6,914 nucleotides of DNA from Calditrichota bacterium. Lineage in GTDB: Bacteria > Calditrichota > Calditrichia > RBG-13-44-9. The stretch's first letter is position 1. Every line of letters starts with the position of its first letter. Below are positions 1 through 6,200 of the stretch, piece by piece. The DNA lies in assembly GCA_024276455.1 (NCBI GenBank), contig JAJRXE010000515.1:1-6914 (forward strand), written 5' to 3'. A program made the translations under genes and the position numbers. The notes under the pieces are model-generated. The model had not been told where the DNA came from. It saw only the letters and a program-made list of their open reading frames with translations, and made no database searches.

Positions 1-598
1 AGATGTGCTTAATTAGAATGGCGCCGGTGGGCGTAACCAATTCACCTTCGATTGGACGATAAACCAGCGGGTAGTCCTGTAAGATTTTCAGGGTGGCCGG
101 GGCCGGCACCGGCAGGGTGCCGTGGGCGGCCGAGATTATGCCCTGGCTGAACGGCAACGGTGAGGTAAAAACCTTCTCCGGGGACAAATATTCCAGGCAG
201 ATAAAGAACCCCACGATGTCGATAATGGAATCCACTGCTCCCACCTCGTGAAAATGAACCTTCTCTAGGGGAATCCGGTGGACGTCGGCCTCCCGTTTTC
301 CCAATTCCCGGAATACTTCCACGGCCTGTTCTTTCACCCAGGGAGAAAGGGGGCTTGCCTGAATCAGCGCTTCAATGTCTGCCAGGTGCCGGAGGGTGTG
401 GTCCTGGCTTTTCACTGTAAAATGTTTTGCTCCAATGGCATGGCGGGTCACCTCTTCCAGAGAAAGATCAAAATCCGGAAGATCGAGCTGTCCGATTTGC
501 TCTCGAAAGTAGTAGAAAGGAACCAGCCCATCGAAAAAGGCGGCCAGCAACATATCGCCGGCCGCACCGCCAACTGCATCAATATATAAAAAAGCCAT
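1..598 (-). CDS. larC: LarC, nickel-pincer nucleotide cofactor synthesis protein (N-terminal 199 codons, 3' end outside window)
   Basis: LarC (formerly DUF111) is a cytosolic CTP-dependent enzyme that inserts nickel into the pincer nucleotide cofactor used by lactate racemase LarA and related racemases and epimerases; LarB and LarE make the precursor. The reading frame starts with ATG at 598 and is open to the left edge. Visible family hallmarks are a start MAFLYIDAVGGAAGDM (the usual form is GxSGDM, here Ala replaces Ser at residue 13), HTLRHLADI at 67-75, VHFHEVGAVDSIIDI at 114-128, AHGTLPVPAPAT at 158-169 and ELVTPTGAIL at 186-195. The upstream sequence has only a weak purine-rich site (CGGAAAA). 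The gene follows the nucleotidase gene by 49 bp with no terminator between, so co-transcription is likely. Some LarC genes are split in two and joined by a programmed frameshift; that region is outside the window. The family call is secure; whether the genome has larA, larB and larE cannot be seen. Confidence 0.93.
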   Translation of the reverse strand, partial: MAFLYIDAVGGAAGDMLLAAFFDGLVPFYYFREQIGQLDLPDFDLSLEEVTRHAIGAKHFTVKSQDHTLRHLADIEALIQASPLSPWVKEQAVEVFRELGKREADVHRIPLEKVHFHEVGAVDSIIDIVGFFICLEYLSPEKVFTSPLPFSQGIISAAHGTLPVPAPATLKILQDYPLVYRPIEGELVTPTGAILIKHI

Positions 599-647
599 TG
601 TTTTTTTCCGACTTTCTATTTCTACAAATGCCAACGAAACGCTCTGT

Positions 648-2330
648 TTACCGGGCGCTGGCCTGGGGGTCTTCGAACTGCCGAATCCATTGCGGATCCG
701 GTTGTGCATGATCGTTTTTTTTCCAGCGTCCCTGCAATTCAATGCGCAGGGGCGAATGCTTCTTCACATATTCAATAACCGCTTCCCGGACCAGAATGCC
801 GGTGTACGCCACCTTTTCCTGCGGAATGGTGGTCAGAATTTCCAGACCGGAATTGCCTTCCATCAGATAGTCCGTTGTTACTACCCGGTAAATTTTATCC
901 GCTTGAAGCGGTTTTCCATCGATGAAGAATTGGACAATGCGGTGCCCGTCGGGAAGGTTGCGGTTGTACACAATTTTGCCGCCCGAAATGGCTAACCCCC
1001 GGCGATTTCCTTTCAGTTTTTCCTCCAGAATTTTTTTCAGAAAGCGCCCGCTGGCTTTAAACTCCACCAGTTGATTCCCGAAGGGAAGTACTTTGAAAAT
1101 ATCCTGTTTGGTGATCGGTCCGATTTTCAAATCCGCCCGGATGCCGCCGAAATTGGTGAACGCAAAATCAGCGTCCAGACGTTCCCGCATGGCATCGGTG
1201 ACCAGGTCGTACATGGGGGCTTCTCCTACCCCGGCCCGGGTCAGAGCGGTTTCGGTGTAACCTATTACTTCCTCAAAACCTTTCTCATATTTTTTCTGCT
1301 GTTCTCGCAAGTAAGCGGCTACCGAGGTGTCCGGCCAGAATTCATCCTCCTGAAGCAACAGCAACATTCCGTCGGCTGCCGGCGTGTAGAAATCGGCAAT
1401 GGAGCGGGTCGGTCGGTCAATGTCCAGCACAATCCAGCCCAGATTACCCCCATTTCCGTAGTTTTGAAGACAAATGGTGTGGTTGACCGGATCGACCCAG
1501 GGTTCCCGGTACCCTTTGTGAATGTGGCCTGCCAGCAGTAAATCGATTCCCTTAACAAAGTGGGCGATTTCCATGGCGTTCGCGTAACCCCGTTTGAGCA
1601 CTTCGTCATAGGTGGTCTGCTGAAGTTCCTGGTAGCCTTTTTCTTCATCGTACGGAAGTCCGGTGTGCACCAGTACAAAGACCAGATCCACCTTCTCTTT
1701 TTCCCGCAGAATATTGACGGTTTTCTGGAGGGAAGGAATCTCCGGCAGGAAGTGCAATCCTTCGATGTTTTTGGGGAAACTCATGTACTCAGTTCCCACC
1801 GTTGTGGCGCCGGTAAAGCCAATCCGCACCCCATCGATCTCTTTCACCAGGTAGGGACGGAGCGGCTCCCAGATTTGCCCGGTTTTTTTGTTAATAATAT
1901 TGCAGGAAATCCAGGGGAAATTGGACATTTCAATGAGTTTTTTCAAATTGTCTTTTCCCAGATCGAAGTCGTGGTTACCCGGCACGCAGGCGTCGTAGCC
2001 AATTTTGTTCATGTATTCGACAACCGCCTTCCCTTTGGAAAGGGTTCCTACCAGGGTTCCCTGGAAGATGTCCCCCGAATCAATTAAGAGGGTAGCGCCA
2101 TTGCCGCTTTTTTTAACCTGTTCGCGCACCTTTTTGATGATGGCCGCCGCCGAAGCGCCTCCGCCCAGAGTGGGCGGAAATTCCGGATTCAGGAAATCGG
2201 CTTTCTGTTCAATGATCCCACCGTGCACGTCGTTGGTGAAAAACACATGTAACGGGAAGGTTCTATTTTCGCCGGCAAAAAGGGCGATTACCGTGGTTAG
2301 CAAAATTAAGAGGGAAAGGGATTTTTTCAT
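648..2330 (-). CDS. Secreted bifunctional metallophosphatase/5'-nucleotidase (UshA/YfkN type)
   Basis: This 560-residue protein should hydrolyse 5'-nucleotides or related phosphate esters outside the cytoplasm. Residues 1-20 form a signal peptide (MKK, hydrophobic core, then ALFAG). The N-terminal calcineurin-like domain carries the dinuclear-metal motifs: D34 and H36 in TNDVHGG, D87 in DSGDIFQG, N119-H120 in PGNHDFD, H222 in HTG and H269/H271 in AGHIH. The C-terminal 5'-nucleotidase domain (about 355-535) has NFGGIRAD at 393-400 with R398 and LPFGN at 415-419. F417 matches one of the two aromatic residues that sandwich the base in UshA/CD73; the second position, in the GGDGF/Y motif, is Leu496 here (GNSGL). 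The start is supported by AAAAAGGA eight bases before the ATG. There is no LPXTG or C-terminal membrane anchor, so a periplasmic or secreted enzyme is expected. It lies beyond the sigma gene's terminator and has its own candidate promoter; larC follows. Exact substrate is unknown. Confidence 0.93.
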   Translation of the reverse strand: MKKSLSLLILLTTVIALFAGENRTFPLHVFFTNDVHGGIIEQKADFLNPEFPPTLGGGASAAAIIKKVREQVKKSGNGATLLIDSGDIFQGTLVGTLSKGKAVVEYMNKIGYDACVPGNHDFDLGKDNLKKLIEMSNFPWISCNIINKKTGQIWEPLRPYLVKEIDGVRIGFTGATTVGTEYMSFPKNIEGLHFLPEIPSLQKTVNILREKEKVDLVFVLVHTGLPYDEEKGYQELQQTTYDEVLKRGYANAMEIAHFVKGIDLLLAGHIHKGYREPWVDPVNHTICLQNYGNGGNLGWIVLDIDRPTRSIADFYTPAADGMLLLLQEDEFWPDTSVAAYLREQQKKYEKGFEEVIGYTETALTRAGVGEAPMYDLVTDAMRERLDADFAFTNFGGIRADLKIGPITKQDIFKVLPFGNQLVEFKASGRFLKKILEEKLKGNRRGLAISGGKIVYNRNLPDGHRIVQFFIDGKPLQADKIYRVVTTDYLMEGNSGLEILTTIPQEKVAYTGILVREAVIEYVKKHSPLRIELQGRWKKNDHAQPDPQWIRQFEDPQASAR

Positions 2331-2421
2331 TTCGACGGTCCTTTTTCGTCACAATTACGTTTACGTTTCACTTCACTGTTTAACAGGGCTTCTGTAACCC
2401 GGCCAAAGCGCTTACTCAAAA

Positions 2422-2450
2422 AATATACCGGAGACCGTTCTGGGAAGCAA
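2422..2450 (-). promoter_or_regulatory. Candidate promoter for the nucleotidase-larC unit
   Basis: On the minus strand TTGCTT (2445-2450) and TATATT (2422-2427) are separated by exactly 17 bases. The -10 element matches TATAAT at five of six positions; the -35 element matches TTGACA only at its TTG. The site sits just downstream of the sigma-gene terminator and about 90 bp before the nucleotidase start, where a promoter is needed. TATATTTTTTG also loosely resembles the TAnnTTTG element used by Bacteroidota-type sigma factors, with extra T residues. Assignment is by eye. Confidence 0.45.
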
Positions 2451-2477
2451 GGGCTTTTTCTCTCCGCCCGGACGCAT

Positions 2478-2507
2478 AAAAAAACCCCGGTTGTTCGACC
2501 GGGGTTT
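2478..2507 (-). terminator. Intrinsic terminator after the sigma factor gene
   Basis: On the minus strand a perfect 10-bp stem, AAACCCCGGT pairing with ACCGGGGTTT, encloses the six-base loop CGAACA. It runs into seven T residues (complement of 2478-2484). The hairpin begins about 25 bp after the sigma gene stop. The opposite strand has no T tract after the stem, so it should act only for leftward transcription. It separates the sigma gene from the nucleotidase gene. Confidence 0.93.
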
Positions 2508-2532
2508 CTGGTACGAAGAAGAAAGATTGATT

Positions 2533-3381
2533 TCAACCCAGAAAAGCTCGCAAAGCTCTACTACGGGAGGTGTGTCTCAGCCGGCGAATGGCTTTCTCTT
2601 TAATTTGACGGACCCTTTCTCGGGTTAAGTTAAAGCGTTCGCCGATTTCCTCCAGCGTGAGCGGATGTTCCTGACCGAGACCAAAATAGAGGCGGACCAC
2701 TTCGGCTTCGCGTTTGGTCAGCGTTGCCAGCGCTCGATCGATTTCCACCCGTAAAGACTCGTTAATAAGGTCTTTGTCGGGAGGTGGTTGGTGATCGTTC
2801 TGGATGACGTCCAGCAGGCGGTTGTCTTCGCTGTTGCTGAACGGAGCGTCCATGCTCAGATGCCGACCGGAAATCTTTAGCGTGTCAGCCACTTCAAAAT
2901 CGGTCATATCCAGCTGTTCGGCAATTTCGCTGGCGCTGGGTTCGCGTTCGAACTCCTGTTCCAGGGCCGAGTAGGCTTTCCCGATTTTGTTCAACGCTCC
3001 GACCCGGTTCAGAGGTAAGCGCACCACCCGCGATTGTTCCGCCAGAGCTTGCAAAATACTCTGCCGAATCCACCACACCGCGTAGGAGATGAACTTGAAT
3101 CCCCGGGTCTCGTCGAACCGTTTGGCGGCTTTAATCAGGCCCAGATTCCCCTCGTTAATCAGATCGCCCAAAGAGAGCCCCTGATTTTGGTACTGCTTGG
3201 CCACACTTACCACAAAACGCAAATTGGCCTTGGTCAGTTTTTCCAGGGCTTCCTGATCGCCCTGCTTAATGCGTCGAGCTAATTCAATTTCCTCCTGCGG
3301 CGTAAGTAAGGGTACTTCGCCGATCTCTTGTAAGTATTTGTCTAACGACTGACTCGCCCGACTGGTTGTGCTTCGCGCCAT
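2533..3381 (-). CDS. rpoD: RNA polymerase sigma factor, primary RpoD/SigA type, short Bacteroidota-like form
   Basis: This sigma-70 family factor directs core RNA polymerase to promoters. At 282 residues it has regions 1.2 to 4 but no region 1.1 and no long non-conserved insert, as in the RpoD of Bacteroidota. Region 1.2 begins at SLDKYLQEIG (12-21). Region 2 includes DLINEGNLGLIKAAKRFD (73-90) and FISYAVWWIRQSI (97-109). Region 3 starts near RVVRLPLNRV (118-127). Region 4 holds the -35-binding helix-turn-helix LTLEEIGERFNLTRERVRQI (241-260) followed by KEKAIRRLRH. At the -10 contact positions it has Q107 and L110 where E. coli sigma70 has Q437 and T440. The ATG at 3381 is the earliest possible start because an in-frame TAA lies at 3400-3402. 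The Shine-Dalgarno AAGGAGG is unusually far away (13 bases). It ends an apparent deoB-coiled coil-capA-sigma unit and is followed by a strong terminator. It could be the housekeeping sigma or a close paralogue. Confidence 0.93.
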   Translation of the reverse strand: MARSTTSRASQSLDKYLQEIGEVPLLTPQEEIELARRIKQGDQEALEKLTKANLRFVVSVAKQYQNQGLSLGDLINEGNLGLIKAAKRFDETRGFKFISYAVWWIRQSILQALAEQSRVVRLPLNRVGALNKIGKAYSALEQEFEREPSASEIAEQLDMTDFEVADTLKISGRHLSMDAPFSNSEDNRLLDVIQNDHQPPPDKDLINESLRVEIDRALATLTKREAEVVRLYFGLGQEHPLTLEEIGERFNLTRERVRQIKEKAIRRLRHTSRSRALRAFLG

Positions 3382-3444
3382 ATTTTTCCCACTACCTCCT
3401 TACCTCTGTTTGTGTTAACAGATTGATATTATTAAAGTTATTTG
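3382..3444 (-). promoter_or_regulatory. AT-rich leader upstream of the sigma gene
   Basis: This 63-bp gap contains the sigma gene's Shine-Dalgarno AAGGAGG (3395-3401), set 13 bases from the ATG instead of the usual 5 to 9. A perfect TTGACA lies at 3443-3448 overlapping the capA stop, but the only -10-like hexamer near it (TATCAA, 3423-3428) is just 14 bases away, too close for a normal sigma-70 promoter. An inverted repeat CTGTT-6-AACAG spans 3406-3421. No terminator hairpin is present, so read-through from capA is expected. An internal promoter is possible but unproven. Confidence 0.35.
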
Positions 3445-4503
3445 TCAATTCTTTATCCCTATTATTCCATCGTTACTAATAACGTCTCTCCCTGAGTTAA
3501 GTTCCCGGGAAAGATTATTCAATTTTTCCAGAAACCGGGTTCGGGCGTTGCCTTCCAGCAGGCGGGGCTGGAAATTGACTTCCCGATTGTACACCCAAAG
3601 CGGGAAAACCTTTCCGCTCAGGAATTCGTTGCCGGCAAATTTCAGAGAGAGGATCATGCTGTCCCGCACGTTTTCGCTGTAGGAACCAAAAATAAAGTTT
3701 CCCAGGCTGTACGCGATGATTTTGCCCCGGTACACCTCGATGCCCTGAACCACGTGGGGATGGTGTCCTAACACTACGTCGGCGCCGGCATTAATCAACC
3801 GGTGGGCCAGCTTAACCTGGTACGGTTTTGGCGTTTCCCGCAATTCTTCTCCCCAGTGGCAGGAGACAATCACCAGATCGTTTTCCCGCTTAAGTTTTTG
3901 AATGTCTCGGTAAACAAAGGTGTGAGAAGGAAAACAGGCCCCGGCCGAGCTGTCGGTGGCCCAGAACGATTTGGGAAAAGTAAGGCTGTAGGCAACCAGA
4001 GCGATTTTGGTTCCTTTGATCTGTAATAATGCCGCCCGGCGGGCTTCGGTCAGGTTTCTTCCTGCGCCGCCAAAGGCAATTCCCTGCCGTTTCAGTAGCT
4101 GCATGGTCTCCTGAAGCGCTTCTTCTCCGTAATCCAGAATGTGGTTGTTGGCAATGCTTACCAGATTTACCCGCCCCGCTTTTAAAACGCCCACCAGAGC
4201 GGTGTCCACCAAAAAGGTGTAGGTTTTTTCCACCGGGGTTCCCCGGGTGCCAAAGGGCGCTTCCAGGTTAGCAAACACCAGATCGGCCTCTTTCAGCAAC
4301 GGTTGAATTTGCCGGAAAGGATAGTCGTATCCGTTGCGGCGGATTTCCTCTTTGACCCAGGAACCTACCATCAGGTCGCCGGCGGCAATCAGGTGAAGGG
4401 TGTCGGGGCGCTCGCCTGCCAGCGAATTGGAGTGTCCGCCGGAAATGAACCAGAGCAACAGCCAACCGGCCAGTGATGTCCGCAGCAGATGCCTACGAAT
4501 CAA
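3445..4503 (-). CDS. Exported CapA-family metallophosphatase (PgsA/CapA-like)
   Basis: CapA-family proteins have a calcineurin-like metallophosphatase fold; some act in poly-gamma-glutamate capsule synthesis or export, most are uncharacterised. With a TTG start at 4503 the product has 352 residues. Motifs in order are AAGDLMVGS (40-48), FANLEAP (77-83), SIANNHILDYG (116-126), SCHWGEE (214-220), LGHHPHVVQG (245-254) and YSLGNFIFGS (265-274), which is the full CapA signature. I chose TTG because AAGGAAGAAGGG lies seven bases upstream, the start overlaps the preceding gene's TAG by 11 bp (coupled translation), and it gives a clean signal peptide: MIRRHLLR, then a hydrophobic stretch, then NSLAG near residue 30. 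An in-frame ATG at 4554 would add 17 basic residues, overlap the neighbour by 62 bp and lacks a Shine-Dalgarno. No capB or capC genes are near, so a capsule role is not supported; it may be a general periplasmic phosphatase. Confidence 0.9.
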   Translation of the reverse strand: MIRRHLLRTSLAGWLLLWFISGGHSNSLAGERPDTLHLIAAGDLMVGSWVKEEIRRNGYDYPFRQIQPLLKEADLVFANLEAPFGTRGTPVEKTYTFLVDTALVGVLKAGRVNLVSIANNHILDYGEEALQETMQLLKRQGIAFGGAGRNLTEARRAALLQIKGTKIALVAYSLTFPKSFWATDSSAGACFPSHTFVYRDIQKLKRENDLVIVSCHWGEELRETPKPYQVKLAHRLINAGADVVLGHHPHVVQGIEVYRGKIIAYSLGNFIFGSYSENVRDSMILSLKFAGNEFLSGKVFPLWVYNREVNFQPRLLEGNARTRFLEKLNNLSRELNSGRDVISNDGIIGIKN

Positions 4504-4810
4504 AGTTAATCCCTTCTTCCTTTTTAATCTTCGCCAGCTCCAGCTCTTTCTCATTCAGCAGCTTTTCCAGCTCCTGAATTTCTTCCCTTAGGCGGGCAAC
4601 CACCGGATCGTTTTTCAGATCCGCAATTCTCTCCGGAAAATTTTCGTAAAGATGGCGGCCCAGCTGGGTGAATTTCTCTTCCAGGCGGTGTTCCACCTGA
4701 AGAATTTCCAGCTTCAGACGGCCAACCCGGGTTAGTTCCTCGGATTTTTCAATGGCCGTATTTAAACTGTCGATAAAACTTTTCTTTAATTTGTCCCAAA
4801 CAATATTCAT
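4493..4810 (-). CDS. Small soluble coiled-coil protein of unknown function
   Basis: This 105-residue protein is not assigned to a family I can name with confidence. It begins MNIVWDKLKKSF, has no signal peptide or membrane segment, and is highly charged (Glu/Lys rich). Two helical stretches look like coiled coils: about 18-50, including RVGRLKLEILQVEHRLEEKF, and about 69-98, with leucines spaced as heptads (LREEIQELEKLLNEKELELA). A break with FPERIADLKNDP (58-69) separates them, suggesting a helical hairpin or oligomer. Its frame lies 28 bp after the deoB stop and its own stop overlaps the capA start, so it is embedded in the unit and probably translated together with capA. The ribosome-binding site is weak (AAAAGAAAAG). 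Conservation of its position beside deoB or capA in relatives would be the best guide to its role. Confidence 0.8.
   Translation of the reverse strand: MNIVWDKLKKSFIDSLNTAIEKSEELTRVGRLKLEILQVEHRLEEKFTQLGRHLYENFPERIADLKNDPVVARLREEIQELEKLLNEKELELAKIKKEEGINFDS
4511..4522 (-). promoter_or_regulatory. Ribosome-binding site deciding the TTG start of the CapA-like gene
   Basis: The minus strand reads AAGGAAGAAGGG, ending seven bases before the TTG at 4503. It lies within the last codons of the coiled-coil gene. No comparable purine run precedes the alternative ATG at 4554. Confidence 0.65.
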
Positions 4811-4838
4811 CGCGCCATCTTTTCTTTTGGTTTAATGG

Positions 4839-6011
4839 TTAACGAATCATTTCCCAGAAACTTGTTCCGGCGATTTCGCAATCCGGAATATTCAATGCGT
4901 CGGCAACCGTTTTACCCAGATCGGCAAAAGTTTGTCGAATCCCCAGATTGATCCCCTGCTTAATGCCTTTCCCGTAAACCAACAAGGGGACGTACTCGCG
5001 GGAATGGTCGGTGCTGGGGGTGGTCGGGTCGTTTCCATGATCGGCCGTGAGAATGAGCAGGTCGTCCCGGGTTAACAGCTCCAGGATGGCGGGTATTTGT
5101 TGGTCGAACTGCTGGAGTTCCTGGTGAAACCCCTGGGGGTTATTGCGGTGTCCCCACAGCATGTCGAAATCCACCAGGTTCACCATAATCAGACCTTCCT
5201 CCCGCTCCCGTAATTGTTCCAGCAGGGCGTTTACCCCATCGGCATTGCTTTTTGTGTGAAGTTTAATGTCCAGTCCCACCCCGGCGTACAAGTCGTCGAT
5301 TTTCCCAATGCCCACGGTGGTCATTCCGGCTTCTTGCACGCAATTTTGCACCAGTTTGCAGGGTGGTTTCAGGGAGAAGTCCCGCCGTCCCCGCGTCCGG
5401 GTAAAATTCTCCGGCGAATCGCCGATAAACGGCCGGGCAATAACTCGCGACACCGCATGTTTTCCCTGCAGAATCTCCCGGGCAATTTCGCACATTCGGT
5501 ACAGTTCTTCCGGAGGGATGATTTTTTCGTGGGCGGCAATTTGAAAAACGCTGTCGGCTGAGGTGTACACAATGGGGAAACCGGTGCGCAGGTGTTCTTC
5601 GCCCAGCTCTTTAATAATCTCGGTGCCGGAAGCCGGTTTGTTGCCCAGAATTCCCCGTCCAATGCGCTTTTTAAACGGTTCCAGTACCTCTGGAGGAAAA
5701 CCGTTCGGGTAGGTCGGAAACGCGAAATCCAGGATGCAACCGGCAATTTCCCAGTGACCGGTGGTGCTGTCCTTGCCAGGAGATTTTTCGGCCATTTTAC
5801 CAAAATTCGCCAGCGGTTGTCGGAGGGGTTTCAGGCCAAACAGGGGTTCAATATTCGCCAACCCTAATTTTTCCAGGTTTGGCAACCGGAGCCCCCCCAC
5901 AGCCCGTGCTAAATTTCCCAGTGTGTGACTTCCCTGATCGTTGTACTTAGCCGCGTCCGGTAGCTCACCGATTCCAACGCCATCCAGAACTATTACTACG
6001 ACTCGCTTCAA
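4839..6011 (-). CDS. deoB: Phosphopentomutase DeoB
   Basis: DeoB is a cytosolic, Mn2+-dependent enzyme of the alkaline phosphatase superfamily that interconverts ribose-1-phosphate and ribose-5-phosphate (and the deoxy forms), linking nucleoside breakdown to central metabolism. The 390 residues match the length of the Bacillus/Thermotoga type. Metal ligands are visible as D10 (VLDGVGIGE), D283 and H288 (VDFDMLWGH), D324-H325 (TADHGNDP) and H336 (STDHSREY). D153 lies in YTSADSVFQIAAHE, and NKPASGTEII spans 124-133. The catalytic segment reads KDSTTGHWEIAG (80-91): aligned with the Bacillus cereus enzyme, whose numbering runs three ahead throughout, the active-site Thr85 corresponds to Ser82. 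The start is TTG at 6011, with GGAAGAGG seven bases upstream; an in-frame TAG about 45 bases upstream leaves no ATG or GTG choice. It appears to head a unit with the coiled-coil, CapA-like and sigma genes. Confidence 0.96.
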   Translation of the reverse strand: MKRVVVIVLDGVGIGELPDAAKYNDQGSHTLGNLARAVGGLRLPNLEKLGLANIEPLFGLKPLRQPLANFGKMAEKSPGKDSTTGHWEIAGCILDFAFPTYPNGFPPEVLEPFKKRIGRGILGNKPASGTEIIKELGEEHLRTGFPIVYTSADSVFQIAAHEKIIPPEELYRMCEIAREILQGKHAVSRVIARPFIGDSPENFTRTRGRRDFSLKPPCKLVQNCVQEAGMTTVGIGKIDDLYAGVGLDIKLHTKSNADGVNALLEQLREREEGLIMVNLVDFDMLWGHRNNPQGFHQELQQFDQQIPAILELLTRDDLLILTADHGNDPTTPSTDHSREYVPLLVYGKGIKQGINLGIRQTFADLGKTVADALNIPDCEIAGTSFWEMIR

Positions 6012-6200
6012 GGTTTTTCCTCTTCCAATTTCACCATTGTTTTGATGTGAGCGCTTCTAAAAAGACACACGTTTTTTCTATTTGAATCCGTCTGTTTACC
6101 ATCCTATTTAAGGCTCGAGCAAGGGAAATAATTGTCTGGAAAAATGGAAATAATCACCGGCGTTCCTTGTTCGACAATCATTCGTTTTTGGTGTAAGAAA
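6012..6200 (-). promoter_or_regulatory. Spacer upstream of deoB, probable promoter region
   Basis: The 189-bp AT-rich gap between the patatin gene and deoB holds no convincing gene and no hairpin with a T tract. It is the natural place for the promoter of the deoB unit, but I see no clear -35/-10 pair; TAAATA on the minus strand near 6105-6111 is the best -10-like hexamer and lacks a partner. It contains a 9-bp direct repeat (6124-6154) and the deoB Shine-Dalgarno GGAAGAGG (6019-6026). Confidence 0.4.
6124..6154. repeat. Pair of 9-bp direct repeats, GGAAATAAT
   Basis: GGAAATAAT occurs at 6124-6132 and again at 6146-6154, a 22-bp period or about two helical turns. Two identical AT-rich sites on the same face of DNA upstream of deoB could be operator half-sites, but in AT-rich spacer DNA chance recurrence is also possible. 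Confidence 0.35.

Noticed and set aside
278..2087. Several long plus-strand open frames opposite larC and the nucleotidase
   Set aside because: They are antisense shadows of well-supported genes; their translations show no domain and they lack ribosome-binding sites.
2327..2536. A 69-codon open frame on the minus strand between the sigma and nucleotidase genes
   Set aside because: It runs straight through the sigma-gene terminator and the candidate promoter, overlaps the nucleotidase start, and its product has no recognisable composition or motif.
3423..3448. TTGACA with TATCAA as a standard promoter for the sigma gene
   Set aside because: The spacer is 14 bases, outside the workable sigma-70 range, and no better -10 element occurs at 16 to 18 bases; kept only as a remark on the leader.
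5214..5867. Plus-strand and alternate minus-strand open frames within deoB
   Set aside because: DeoB is intact with all catalytic motifs in one frame, so these overlapping frames are by-products of its codon composition.
2491..6177. TTGTTCGAC shared between the terminator loop (near 2491) and the deoB spacer (near 6169)
   Set aside because: A single 9-base match in different structural contexts is expected by chance, and the second copy has no strong hairpin or T tract.
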